From the NCBI RefSeq assembly GCF_014779765.1, contig NZ_JACXZA010000001.1, positions 1,488,001 to 1,552,000 of the forward strand: a stretch of DNA of 64,000 nucleotides, read 5' to 3'. The notes below the pieces were generated by a model. It had not been told where the DNA came from and ran no database searches. It saw only the letters and a program-made list of their open reading frames with translations. The stretch is from Paenibacillus terricola. Lineage in GTDB: Bacteria > Bacillota > Bacilli > Paenibacillales > Paenibacillaceae. Position numbers and translations under genes: made by a program. Position 1 is the stretch's first letter. Every line of letters begins with the position of its first letter. Shown piece after piece: positions 24,620 to 34,000 of the stretch.

Positions 24620-26044
24620 TTACACAAGGAACATGGCGACGATGGTGGTGACGACTAGACCGATGAGCACGGGCTTCAAGTTGCGGCGAGCCAGCTCGAA
24701 TGGGCTGACGCCGCAGATGGCGGCTGCCGGGATGAGTGCCCAAGGCACCAACGTACCACCGCCGACCCAGATCGCAGCGATCTGGCCGAGCGAAGTCAAG
24801 GTTGCTGCGCCATGCCCAAGCGCAACGGCGAACAGATGCGCAACGGAACCCGCAAGCGAAATTCCCGAGAAGCCAGAGCCGTCAAGGCCAGTGATCGCGC
24901 CAACGGTTGTGAGCGTTGCGGAAGCGACGGCGCTATTCATCGGAGCTTGATGGGCGAGTGCCAAGCCGAGATCGTTAACGATGCCTTGCGAGCCCTGTGG
25001 CAGTGCATCGCCGAAAATAGCGGTGAAACCGGAGTCGCCAAGGTAGAAGAAGGCTGCGATCGGGATAACGGGACCGAATACTTTGAAGCCAAAAATAAAC
25101 CCGTCGATAAGATAGCTTGTCGTTTTCTCAAGTCCAGCATTACGATGTGCGAACAGGGACACGAGCAGCAGAATGAGTATCGCGGTACCGCCAATAAGGG
25201 CCGTTGCGTCGCCGCCTTGCAGGTCGAGCATGAACATTGCAACCACGTCGGCTGCGAATAGGAGCGGGATGAGGACTGCAAACATTCGACGTACGCCGAG
25301 GGAGAGTTGGATCGTAGGACCCGATCCGCTGTTTGTGCTTGGAACAGTCGAGTCATCATTTGCCTGATCAGCTGTTGCAACTATACCGTCTCTCCATTTG
25401 CCAAGTCGCATATCACGTCGCATGAACCAGAACGCTGCAATCGTTGTTACGAGACCCATGACGATGACTAGTGGAACACTCGCTTGCATAACGTCGGAGA
25501 CTGGCAAGCCGGCTGCGTCAGCTGTGAGCTTAGGGGCACCTTGGATAATATAATCGCCAGACAGAGCGATGCCGTGGCCGAACAGGTTCATTGCCATTGC
25601 GGCACCAAGGGCCGGAAGTCCGACGCGTACCGCAACAGGGAGAAGTACCGCACCGATGAGTGCAACACCTGGCGATGGCCAGAAAAACCAAGAAGCGACC
25701 ATCATGATAATTCCGATTCCCCAATAAGCCAGTGCTGGTGAACGCAAGAACCGTGTAAGCGGAGCAACCATGATTTCGTTGATGCCCGCCGCAATTAAGA
25801 CACGGCTCATCGACACGATGACGGATATGATAAGAATGGTGCCGATGAGTTCTTTTATCGCATAGATGAAGCTGTTAAAAATACCGCTTATGGAACCGCT
25901 TAAACTTTCGGTCGCAAGAAGACCGATGACAAACACGCCTGCTATACAGACGATTGTCGTGTCGCGGCGCATGAGCATGAAGCCGATGATGCCGACGATA
26001 AACGCCAAATAGACCCAGTGAAGCGCCGTTAATTCAACAGCCAT
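24620..26044 (-). CDS. multi-helix membrane transporter (ion-transporter superfamily)
   Basis: 474 residues with about 12 hydrophobic helices. A conserved-looking core is GIIMMVASWFFWPSPGVALI and AMAMNLFGHGIALSGDYIIQ, resembling the GntP/Cit/DcuC-type carriers of organic anions. A charged cytoplasmic loop (residues about 240-275) divides the halves. The frame is open to 26146, but MAVELTALHW (ATG 26044) has the GGGAGGGCG site. The substrate is unknown; no metabolic genes are adjacent. Confidence 0.7.
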   Translation of the reverse strand: MAVELTALHWVYLAFIVGIIGFMLMRRDTTIVCIAGVFVIGLLATESLSGSISGIFNSFIYAIKELIGTILIISVIVSMSRVLIAAGINEIMVAPLTRFLRSPALAYWGIGIIMMVASWFFWPSPGVALIGAVLLPVAVRVGLPALGAAMAMNLFGHGIALSGDYIIQGAPKLTADAAGLPVSDVMQASVPLVIVMGLVTTIAAFWFMRRDMRLGKWRDGIVATADQANDDSTVPSTNSGSGPTIQLSLGVRRMFAVLIPLLFAADVVAMFMLDLQGGDATALIGGTAILILLLVSLFAHRNAGLEKTTSYLIDGFIFGFKVFGPVIPIAAFFYLGDSGFTAIFGDALPQGSQGIVNDLGLALAHQAPMNSAVASATLTTVGAITGLDGSGFSGISLAGSVAHLFAVALGHGAATLTSLGQIAAIWVGGGTLVPWALIPAAAICGVSPFELARRNLKPVLIGLVVTTIVAMFLV

Positions 26045-26143
26045 ATCGATTCGCCCTCCCGTGGTGTACGGTACAATATCGTATGCAAAGGTGGGCTTAG
26101 ACGTTCGTCCGGTTAACCTGTCGTAGGAGTTTGAGCTAGCATA

Positions 26144-26178
26144 CAAAAAAACGCATCGCCCATGTTCGGACGATGCAT
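26144..26178 (-). terminator. rho-independent terminator (minus strand)
   Basis: On the minus strand ATGCATCG pairs with CGATGCGT around a 12-base loop and is followed by seven T. It closes the DUF4395-like gene. Confidence 0.7.
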
Positions 26179-26194
26179 TCTGATGTAAGAGAGA

Positions 26195-26641
26195 TTAGGA
26201 AGCTCTGCGTCTGGAGAGGAATTGCTTCCATTGAAAGTAAATAAAGCATCCTGGGCAATAGCCGAACAATGCTAGGATAACTGCAACAGTCAGGAAACCA
26301 AGGAAGATAGAGCTGAACACGATGCTGCCGATGGCGTATCCGATTAGCGCTAGCGTCAGGAACAGAATCGCCAACAGCTGATTGAAACGAAGCAGCTCGC
26401 GGCTTTCGGTCACTGAGCTCCTAGGGAACAATGGGGACAGTAATCGAACAAACAGATTGTATTTGACGCCATACGTGCGACTAATGAGTTGAACGGCTAG
26501 TGGGATGAAGAGAATCCACAGCTCCTGCGTAATGAATGCTGCGATAACGCTTATAAGAATGCCAAGCTGGTTGCCGCGCACCCGATGCAGCGGCACTTCA
26601 TCAATGCAATCGTAATCGGATGACTTCAGTTCAGTCGTCAT
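26195..26641 (-). CDS. DUF4395-like membrane protein
   Basis: 148 residues with four membrane helices. The N-terminal DEVPLHRVRGNQLGILISVI and the terminal FGYCPGCFIYFQWKQ, with its CxxC after the last helix, match DUF4395 proteins, whose function is not known; some are linked to sulfur or redox proteins. GGAGG in front of ATG 26641 sets the start. Confidence 0.7.
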   Translation of the reverse strand: MTTELKSSDYDCIDEVPLHRVRGNQLGILISVIAAFITQELWILFIPLAVQLISRTYGVKYNLFVRLLSPLFPRSSVTESRELLRFNQLLAILFLTLALIGYAIGSIVFSSIFLGFLTVAVILALFGYCPGCFIYFQWKQFLSRRRAS

Positions 26642-26942
26642 GAGCAATCCTCCAATAGGTTTAGAAGAATGTTGTGTTTAGCTCATTATACACCAAATCC
26701 GATTAAACAGATAGGATTTAATAATATTTAAATGTATTGGGTTATCGAATCTTGAGGTTGCTCATTATTTCTGGTTGCGATGATTCTCTGTGATTGAAGT
26801 AGTCACATATCTCATGATACTCAGATGAACTCCAAAATGTGCTACTATAGTTATATTAATGGAGAATGTTGGCGTGACATAGAAACAATGCATCGACCGC
26901 CATATTTTGTGAATTGGAGAGAGCTTATTTTGGAGTGATGTC
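26642..26942. other. 301-bp AT-rich gap
   Basis: I see only promoter-like sequence for the gene at 26943 (TATAGTTATATT near 26850) and no gene, hairpin terminator or repeat. The fall in GC begins here and continues to about 28.3 kb. Confidence 0.4.
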
Positions 26943-27299
26943 ATGATAAGAGAATGGAATGATATTTGTGCATTTTATGAACGACTAAGTAGTAAAGATA
27001 ACAAGTTCTTAAGTTTATTCAACTTGGTGGTTTCTATCAGAGATTCTAAATATTCAAATCATATTTACGGATGGATCTCAGTTTGTGATTTATATATTGT
27101 ACTTAATGAAGTGAAATATCCGTATGATGGGCCTAAATTATTAGTAATACAATTGGAAAGTAACAAATTGGAATTTAGATATATTGATACTTATATGGTG
27201 GAAAGACAATGGAAAAGGGTGTTTGATGGAAGTGATGGATTCGGGAAATTAGAGGAATTCTTCTTTGATATACAGTGGTTCTATCCCAACTTTATATAG
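26943..27299 (+). CDS. hypothetical protein, AT-rich
   Basis: 118 residues, no signal peptide or membrane helix, rich in aromatic residues (Trp, Tyr, Phe). No family recognised. It has a good site (GGAGTGATGTC) before ATG 26943. It is the first of four closely spaced, AT-rich genes on the plus strand, which look like a block of foreign origin. Confidence 0.6.
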   Translation: MIREWNDICAFYERLSSKDNKFLSLFNLVVSIRDSKYSNHIYGWISVCDLYIVLNEVKYPYDGPKLLVIQLESNKLEFRYIDTYMVERQWKRVFDGSDGFGKLEEFFFDIQWFYPNFI

Positions 27300-27334
27300 G
27301 AGCCCTTAGTATCCTAAACTCAGGTGAATACCAC

Positions 27335-27643
27335 ATGAGGAAGTCAATAACTATTCTCTTTGCAGCTATGATTCCAAGTATTGTAACCCTGTTTTTATTA
27401 ATCAAGTTATTCGCTAATACCGGACTTGGGAGAATAGTGAGCATTCCTACAACATTATTTCTTAATGTTATTCTCGTAATTCTTACTATATTAACCACAC
27501 GTTTTTTCAAGTCTATGTCATTCAAGAGTGTGTTGTGGATTGCAGCCATAGTAGTAAGCGTAGTGTTGGCGGTTGTCATACATCCTCAGGAATATTCGCC
27601 GGGTGTAGCTAAACAACTGTGGGAACGTACTTTCCGTAATTGA
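27335..27643 (+). CDS. small membrane protein
   Basis: 102 residues with three hydrophobic helices and almost no loops. No family recognised. ATG 27335 is preceded by AGGTGA. It sits 35 bp after the previous gene and 16 bp before a second, 49-residue membrane protein gene, probably in one transcript. Confidence 0.6.
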   Translation: MRKSITILFAAMIPSIVTLFLLIKLFANTGLGRIVSIPTTLFLNVILVILTILTTRFFKSMSFKSVLWIAAIVVSVVLAVVIHPQEYSPGVAKQLWERTFRN

Positions 27644-27659
27644 CAGGAGGTTTACATAG

Positions 27660-27809
27660 GTGCAAGGAATCAAATTGATGTGCTTAGGTATATTGTGTGT
27701 GTTAGTCGCATTGTATATGAATCCCGATTCCGCTGGCATTGTTAGATTTTATCTTGTTCTTGCTGGAGTAATTCTGGGGATTACGGGTTTCTTTAAGAAA
27801 GACTCATAA
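27660..27809 (+). CDS. 49-residue small membrane protein
   Basis: A short gene starting at GTG 27660, nine bases after a perfect AGGAGG (27645-27650), and ending at TAA 27809. The peptide has two hydrophobic stretches (LMCLGILCVLVALYM and FYLVLAGVILGITGFF) around a short loop and ends in KKDS. The start of the next gene follows by 16 bp. It may work with the membrane protein just upstream. No family recognised. Confidence 0.6.
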   Translation: MQGIKLMCLGILCVLVALYMNPDSAGIVRFYLVLAGVILGITGFFKKDS

Positions 27810-27825
27810 GATGGGGGACGATTTA

Positions 27826-28266
27826 ATGAATGATAATATGCAAGAGCATTTAGTAATTTCAAAAGATTGGACTGAAGAAGAGACGAAGGCTGTCTGCGAC
27901 GGTTTGATCAAACATAACAGAAGAAACGCTCGGCCTCTAGATGAACAATGGAGCGATACGATTAACCTTATCCTGAAGACGGAAGATGATGAGGTTGTAG
28001 GCGGAATTATGTGTAATATGTTCATGTATTGTTTGTACATTGATGTGTTGTGGGTTGATGAGAAGTACAGAGGTCAAGACTATGGTTCAAGACTTATTGC
28101 AGGTGTGGAGCAGATAGCAAAGGAAAAAGGATGTATGCTTGTTGAAACATGTACATACAGTTATCAAGCTCCTGGCTTTTATGTAAAATGCGGATATGAG
28201 ATATATGGTATTCTGGAGGGGTTTCCTGAAGGAATAAAGAAATATCAATTGAAAAAGGTGCTATAG
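27826..28266 (+). CDS. GNAT family acetyltransferase
   Basis: 146 residues. The acetyl-CoA binding motif is DVLWVDEKYRGQDYGSRLI, followed by AKEKGCMLVETCTYSYQAPG and FYVKCGYEIYG, all typical of GNAT enzymes. The acceptor is unknown. ATG 27826 lies 8 bases after GGGGGA; the in-frame ATG at 27811 overlaps that site. Last gene of the AT-rich block. Confidence 0.85.
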   Translation: MNDNMQEHLVISKDWTEEETKAVCDGLIKHNRRNARPLDEQWSDTINLILKTEDDEVVGGIMCNMFMYCLYIDVLWVDEKYRGQDYGSRLIAGVEQIAKEKGCMLVETCTYSYQAPGFYVKCGYEIYGILEGFPEGIKKYQLKKVL

Positions 28267-28390
28267 AATATTCATCCTTGGTCCGTCAAGTGATCAGCAT
28301 AATAGTGAAGTTTCATAGGCAGTCTGATCAATCGCATGTATTCGTGTCTGCATACAGTATTCCATCTTGACTTGGAAGGGGAATGCCGGA

Positions 28391-28918
28391 ATGCCGAAAT
28401 TAGGGAAACCGCGCAAGCGGCACCGCACGAAGCCGTCCGTTACCCGACGATCGCGATCGTCGGCCTGCACCAGATCGAGTAGTCAGACGATAATCGAGCA
28501 TGCGCCGCTTGTCATTCCACCGACGAATATAGTGCGTCCGCGTGCTTTCTTCATTGACTTACCTGATAATAAGCGGCTGCTGTCTGCAAGCGGGGTCGTC
28601 GACCTTGGTTTGAATGCGGTATCACGCGAAGATAGTCTTGTCATCGTTCCCGTGGAATTCAACCTTCGGCAGGACGGGGAGGAGCTCGTGTTCGGCTTAG
28701 ATGCGACGCTTATCAATTCGACTATTTTGTTGGCTCCGAACTCCATCAATACGTTTAATCGGAATCCGAGTGAGTTCGCGCTCATCAATGGCGAAGTCAG
28801 GCTCCAGCTAACCCCTGATGAGACCTCGAAGCGGCTGGTCGTAACGGGAGTCGCTCGCGTTCGCGGTGCAAGTATGGGGCGATTCGGTTATACGATAACG
28901 GCGCTGATTACAGGCTAA
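28391..28918 (+). CDS. hypothetical protein with basic, Ser/Arg-rich N-terminus
   Basis: 175 residues. The first 38 are strongly basic (MPKLGKPRKRHRTKPSVTRR and following Ser/Arg residues); the rest is a beta-rich domain with a short repeat-like pattern (RLLSASGVVDLGL, RLVVTGVARVRG). There is no signal peptide. Basic tails of this kind occur in spore-coat and nucleic-acid-binding proteins, but I do not recognise the family. A terminator follows at 28989. Confidence 0.6.
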   Translation: MPKLGKPRKRHRTKPSVTRRSRSSACTRSSSQTIIEHAPLVIPPTNIVRPRAFFIDLPDNKRLLSASGVVDLGLNAVSREDSLVIVPVEFNLRQDGEELVFGLDATLINSTILLAPNSINTFNRNPSEFALINGEVRLQLTPDETSKRLVVTGVARVRGASMGRFGYTITALITG

Positions 28919-28988
28919 CGATAAACGGCTATAGGGCAGTAGATTGCCTAGTGGCCTACTGGGATGATTTCGTTCAATAAACGCAATG

Positions 28989-29015
28989 AACCGCTCATTA
29001 AGAGCGGTTTTTTTT
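28989..29015 (+). terminator. rho-independent terminator
   Basis: CCGCTC and GAGCGG pair around ATTAA, followed by eight or more T. Confidence 0.8.
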
Positions 29016-29074
29016 GTGGTCGCGAGTAGTCTCTTCATAGTGTGCAGCGGGATCGACGTTCGGAGTTCTATTAT

Positions 29075-29767
29075 TCAAACCAATGCCAACTCAAGAGGCA
29101 GAAAAGCATACTCGCCGTGTCTTACAATTTCACCCTTGCGAACAGGAATGGGATGTTTGAATAGTGGCCCGTTAATGACCGTTGTGTGGAATTCGCCGCC
29201 TTCTCCGCATGGGTCGATACTGCGAGCCTCTAGTTCGTTAATATAGTCTAGCGTAAGCGTCCGGCCAAGATCCTCTTCTCGCATACCCAATGAGAGATTA
29301 ACCGTTACAATCAACGTCTCAAATCCAAGCCGGATGAATGTCTCAACCGCCTCGCGGTGATTCATCTCCCAGAGCGGCATGCCGAGACTCAAACCGACCT
29401 GCTGCGTTACTTTATCATGCCAGCAGCCATGTTCGGGCATATCCAGATCACCTGTAACGAGTACTTCTGCGCCGTTCTGCTTCGCGTCAGATAGCAGACC
29501 AACGAATACTTCCTCGTATGCTTCCCAGCTTGCTGCGGCCATGTAGACGGGCAAGCCGATTGCCTCTGCTTGCGCGCGTATGATTGCTGGCGGGAGTCCA
29601 TGGGATCGTGAGCGCTGGCCTTCCTCTTCGAGCATGACGATAAGTCCCAATGCTTGGCCAACCTGCATCGAGAGGTAAAGCGCGAGTGTACTGTCTTTGC
29701 CGCCACTGAACGAAGCAATGAACTTGCGACCGGAAGCGCCATTTTTCCAATTGGTAGGTGTAGTCAT
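29075..29767 (-). CDS. Dph6-type ATP pyrophosphatase
   Basis: 230 residues. The PP-loop SGGKDSTLALY at residues about 21-31 marks an ATP pyrophosphatase; EVLVTGDLDMPEHG, NHREAVETFIRLGFETLIVT and DPCGEGGEFHTTV match the MJ0570/diphthamide-synthase-like family. Archaeal and eukaryotic relatives amidate diphthine; the bacterial role is not known, since bacteria lack diphthamide. GGAG stands 9 bases before the start. Confidence 0.85.
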   Translation of the reverse strand: MTTPTNWKNGASGRKFIASFSGGKDSTLALYLSMQVGQALGLIVMLEEEGQRSRSHGLPPAIIRAQAEAIGLPVYMAAASWEAYEEVFVGLLSDAKQNGAEVLVTGDLDMPEHGCWHDKVTQQVGLSLGMPLWEMNHREAVETFIRLGFETLIVTVNLSLGMREEDLGRTLTLDYINELEARSIDPCGEGGEFHTTVINGPLFKHPIPVRKGEIVRHGEYAFLPLELALV

Positions 29768-29861
29768 ATCTTAATGCTCCTAATCTGCTATCACTTTATA
29801 TGAGAAACTATATCATACAATCTAATCTTACATATGCAACGACACCGCTTCTTCGCAAATT

Positions 29862-29884
29862 AAAAAGCCACGTAATTGTGGCTT
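29862..29884 (-). terminator. rho-independent terminator (minus strand)
   Basis: On the minus strand AAGCCAC pairs with GTGGCTT around AATTAC and is followed by TTTTTA. Confidence 0.65.
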
Positions 29885-29899
29885 CTAAGATTCAATAAG

Positions 29900-30355
29900 C
29901 TATTTGCAATTCGTAATCATGCCCGACAGTACAGCTTGACCTAACCGATTCGCTGCCTTATTCGACAGACGAACTTGGAATTGACTATTGTTCAAGTCTG
30001 CTGTGATCGTATCGATTCGCCCCACCCAATCGGGATCTTGCTCTGAAGTAGGGTAGAGGTTAAACCTCCAGCTAATGACGTTCGGAATAAAAGCAAATCC
30101 CTCATAACGGTCATAATCCCCGAATGAAGCAGGTGCTGGGAGATGGGATGCATGAATACTAATGTGCGTCCGAGGGAAGCTGGGCGTCAATTTCACCTTG
30201 TAGATGAGCGCTGCCCCTTTGGCATTCGTGTCGTTTGGATCAGTAGGCTCCAAGACGAGACTGCAAGGCATTGTTGGGTCAGCGTGAACGGAGGCGGGAC
30301 TTATGAGCATCGTTCCTAATAGTGTTAGTGTGGTGAGTAACAACATGCGTTTCAT
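29900..30355 (-). CDS. secreted hypothetical protein
   Basis: 151 residues with a signal peptide (MKRMLLLTTLTLLGTMLISP, cut near VHA-DP). The mature part has two cysteines (MPCSLV and TNCK at the very end) and beta-rich segments (HISIHASHLPAPASFGDYDR). No family recognised. GGAGG seven bases before ATG 30355 sets the start. Confidence 0.65.
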   Translation of the reverse strand: MKRMLLLTTLTLLGTMLISPASVHADPTMPCSLVLEPTDPNDTNAKGAALIYKVKLTPSFPRTHISIHASHLPAPASFGDYDRYEGFAFIPNVISWRFNLYPTSEQDPDWVGRIDTITADLNNSQFQVRLSNKAANRLGQAVLSGMITNCK

Positions 30356-30424
30356 TTGTAGGCCTCCACATTCGTTGTGCAATGTTGTTATTTTGTCTGA
30401 CGGGAGGATAATTATCCCATGTGA

Positions 30425-30859
30425 TTATTCTGTTCGATTGCCATCTTCGTTATATTGTGTCTTGTGGGGGACATCCTCCGCGTTCAAGCGATAGTCGGGA
30501 TGGTTCTCAATCAACTCTTTGATCGAAACACCATTGATCACTAAGCCCTCGATCATACAATTGTCGAACGTAACATTAACAAGATGCGAATTCGTGACCG
30601 CAGCATTCTCCAACGTACCGGCTTCAAAATTCAACCCATACACATCACACTGCTTCATGCGCATATTCCACCATGCATTGCCTTCTACTTTCATGTCGGA
30701 TAGATTGCTCGCCCGAACGGTAGTGCCAGTAAGGTCAACATGAAGGAACTGAGCGTTCTTCATGTTTGCATATTTGATGGTTGTTTCGCTTAAGTTAGCA
30801 TTCTCGATCGTAGAGTTGGTCAAATCACCTGAATAATAACGGCCGCTTATTTCATTCAT
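30425..30859 (-). CDS. pentapeptide-repeat protein
   Basis: 144 residues made of A(D/N)LxX-like repeats (NLSET, ANMKN, VDLTG, SNLSD, GLNFEAGTLENAAV), giving a right-handed quadrilateral beta helix. Pentapeptide proteins include DNA-mimic gyrase protectors (Qnr, MfpA) and many unknowns. The length is shorter than Qnr (about 215 residues). GGAGG nine bases before ATG 30859 sets the start. Confidence 0.75.
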   Translation of the reverse strand: MNEISGRYYSGDLTNSTIENANLSETTIKYANMKNAQFLHVDLTGTTVRASNLSDMKVEGNAWWNMRMKQCDVYGLNFEAGTLENAAVTNSHLVNVTFDNCMIEGLVINGVSIKELIENHPDYRLNAEDVPHKTQYNEDGNRTE

Positions 30860-30989
30860 TAGCAGTAACCTCCATAATATGGAATATGTTCGCAAGTTAT
30901 GGATTCGCTTTACAATATCATTCTCCTGCTTGTGCGCGAAGGTAGCAATATATGATTTTTCTAGGTGTACTCTTATAGCTTTCGTCTTT

Positions 30990-31028
30990 CAAAAAAAGCA
31001 GCCATCGATCGATGTCGATGGCTGCTTT
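30990..31028 (-). terminator. strong rho-independent terminator (minus strand)
   Basis: GCAGCCATCGA and TCGATGGCTGC are perfect 11-bp arms around TCGATG, with a long T run on the minus strand. It closes the large secreted protein gene. Confidence 0.85.
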
Positions 31029-31048
31029 GCGTTCGGGTTGTCTAATGC

Positions 31049-34000
31049 TTACTTCTTGCCCTTCGGTACTGTAACTTGAACCGAAGCTGTAGTAGTGTTG
31101 CCCGCTACGTCAGTGATCGTGTACGTAATGGTGTAGATCCGGCCGTTACCGTTGCCGGAGCGCTCAGCGCGCAGGCTGATGGACGTATCATACGTTCCGA
31201 TCGCTGCATCTTGAATGTCATCTTCCGTGTTGCCGTCGCCAGTTCCGTTGTCAGCTTCGTTCGACGTCACGGAAGTCAGGCTGATGGAGGCGATACCCGA
31301 GCCAGAGTCGGAAGCATTAACTGTCACATTAACAGGAACCATCTTGTGATTGTTCTGGTCAATGACAGGTTTGTCGACCGTAAGCGTGACGGTAGGTGCT
31401 GTCCGGTCAATGTTGCTTACGGTCGCCGCAGCACTGCCTGCGTTGCCCGCTGCATCAACGAATTGGAAGATAAAGTTGCCGTTGTCCGTGAACGTATAAC
31501 TTGCCGAACCGCCGTTGTTCGTGATCGTAACAGGCTCGCTAGACGTAATCGTTGCGATAACGTCTTGGTTCGTAGGAGCCGTAGTGCTATACGCTACCGT
31601 CGCAGTAGGCGCGATCGTATCGATAACCGTTAGATCTTGAAGCGAGAGTGGCTTGAGTTGGTAGATTCCTTTGAAAATCGACGAGACGCCAGCGATGCTC
31701 ACAGTCGTATCCGCAGGGTATTGCGCTTGGAAATCAGCCTGACTAATACCCGTACGAACATCGATGCGAATATGAGTGGAAGTGGAATCATTCACTGCAT
31801 CGAATTCGAAGGAGCCAGCAGGCGTACCCGTAATATAATTTTGAATAATGACGTTGTCGAGTCGAACGAGCTGCCCTTGATTGTCTTCGCTAAGGAATGT
31901 TACAGGACGAACAGCTGGAACCGAGCCTGTACCTGTTTTCTCCAATGCAACAGGGTCGCTTAGTTCAACTTCTGTGTTATACACCGTCTTGATTGCACTA
32001 ATTTTGATTTTGTCACCAACATGATACCCTGCAGCATTCTGGAATACATAGATGCCAGCCGTACTGTCTTGCAGATAGAAGCCTTGTCCACCGAAAACGC
32101 CTGGTTCAGACGTAATAACACCTTCAACCGTCACGACCGAATTGTCCGCCTTCGCACGTGCATCTGCAATGGAGATCGTCGCTGGTACAGGAGTCTGGTC
32201 TTGTGGCAGCGGCTCAGCTGCTACATTGCCAACAGTCATGGCTTCCGTAATGATGTTGTTACCATTCACGCGCAGGCGCAGGTTTGCACTGCCGCTAGTA
32301 GATGGATTTATTTGAACAGTCAGATCCTTATAACCATGTCCAGCTGAGTCAGCTGTTACTGAGAAAGTCGAGCTGTAGCCGTACGATGTCGGCCAGGTGC
32401 CATCTGCATTTTGTACCTTGGCAACTTGCGTTCCGCCAGTCAGGTAGACGCCGGCTGTTAGTCCCGTAACCGTCTGACCTGGAAGCAGGTTGTTCACGGT
32501 TACGCGGATTTGGAACGGAACTGCGTTAGGCAGCGTTGCTTGATGTACGAGAGCATATTGCGCTTCAACCGCTGGTGCTGTAGTGGAACCGTACGAGCCA
32601 GGCTTGAACGTCGTTGGATCATACCATTTGTAACCTACGTCTGGTGCCGACCATGGCTCAGCTTGCGGCTCTGTCGATGCCGCAGGCGCTTCCGATGCCA
32701 GCAGCTGAGTCGGTGAGTCAAGCTTCAGGCCAGTTACTTGCGACAAGCTGGTGTAGCTCTCATGGTTAGCAAGCCATTTGACTGTATTCACGAGGAACGT
32801 TGCGTCGTTTGCTTCACCTTTGAAACCGTCGTACGTTGTTTTCTTAGCGCCATTTTCTTCACGAAGATATTTAGGTGTTGGATCCTCAACAGGGGAGGAG
32901 TCGCCGATAAATGCGGCTTTACCTGCGCCAACCTTCGATACAGCTGCGAATGGACCTTCAGCGCGGCCGCCGCCGCTGTATACGCCGTTATCTACTGCAT
33001 TCGCCCATGCAGGCACATTAGTTGGCACATATACGAGCCCTTTGGCCTTCGCTGGGTCGAGAATTGCAACGGTCGAACCTGCGTGCATCGCTACGGATGC
33101 AACACCCGTTGTGATACCGAATGCCTGGTTAGGTGCAACCACATCCGTCATATTGTCCACATCGCCAAGTGCGTTGTAGCGGAAGCGGACACCAAAGTTC
33201 GCAGCGAGCCAGTCCGAGCTTTGAACGCCCTGCATAGCTGGTGAGGCAGCTTCTTCAGCTGTCATTCCTTTCGTTGGGTTAGTCCAAGCACCGCGGCGGT
33301 AGCCGTTCATAATTTCCGATGCGTCCCAACGATTTTTGTTACGGTCTGCATTGTAGTGGTCAGCGATGAAGAAAATGCTGCCGCCATTTTGCACATATTG
33401 AAGCATTGCGTCTTGCTCGGACTGCTTGTACGGCACTTGTGCTTCGCCGATGATGAATACATCATATTGGCTCAGTTTCTCGTACGTAACCGCCTGCTCG
33501 CCCCATGTAAAAGGAATAGCGCGGTCAAGCGATTCTACCGCGAAGCCAGCTCCGCGCAGACCATCGGCGAAGTCGGAGAATGCGCCGTCAATGACCCAGT
33601 CTGCAGCACCTGCCGTCTGGCCATGGGATTGGTCGAACAATACTTTTTTGCCCGTGCCGTCCGGAAGCGGTGTTACAACAGGATCCGTCGTTCCACCGCC
33701 GCCAGTTCCTGGATCCGTCGTACCGCCACCAGTGCCAGGATCAGGCGTCGTTGTATCATCAATGAACGAGAGGGCAGTAGGGGATTTCACGCCTGCGTAA
33801 TTGTTGTAAGCACCCAATGTACCTGTTACTTTCACTTTACGACCAATGATCGCATCGGCGTTCGTTTGCAAACCGAATAGCGCGCGATAGGCCGCCGTTA
33901 ATTGCACATCCAGCAGTTTCGCATTGGATCGTTCTGTCGTGGAGTCTGCAATCAGAATGTTGAAGTCATTGGCATAAGGCGACTTAAAGCTTGCTGTCAA

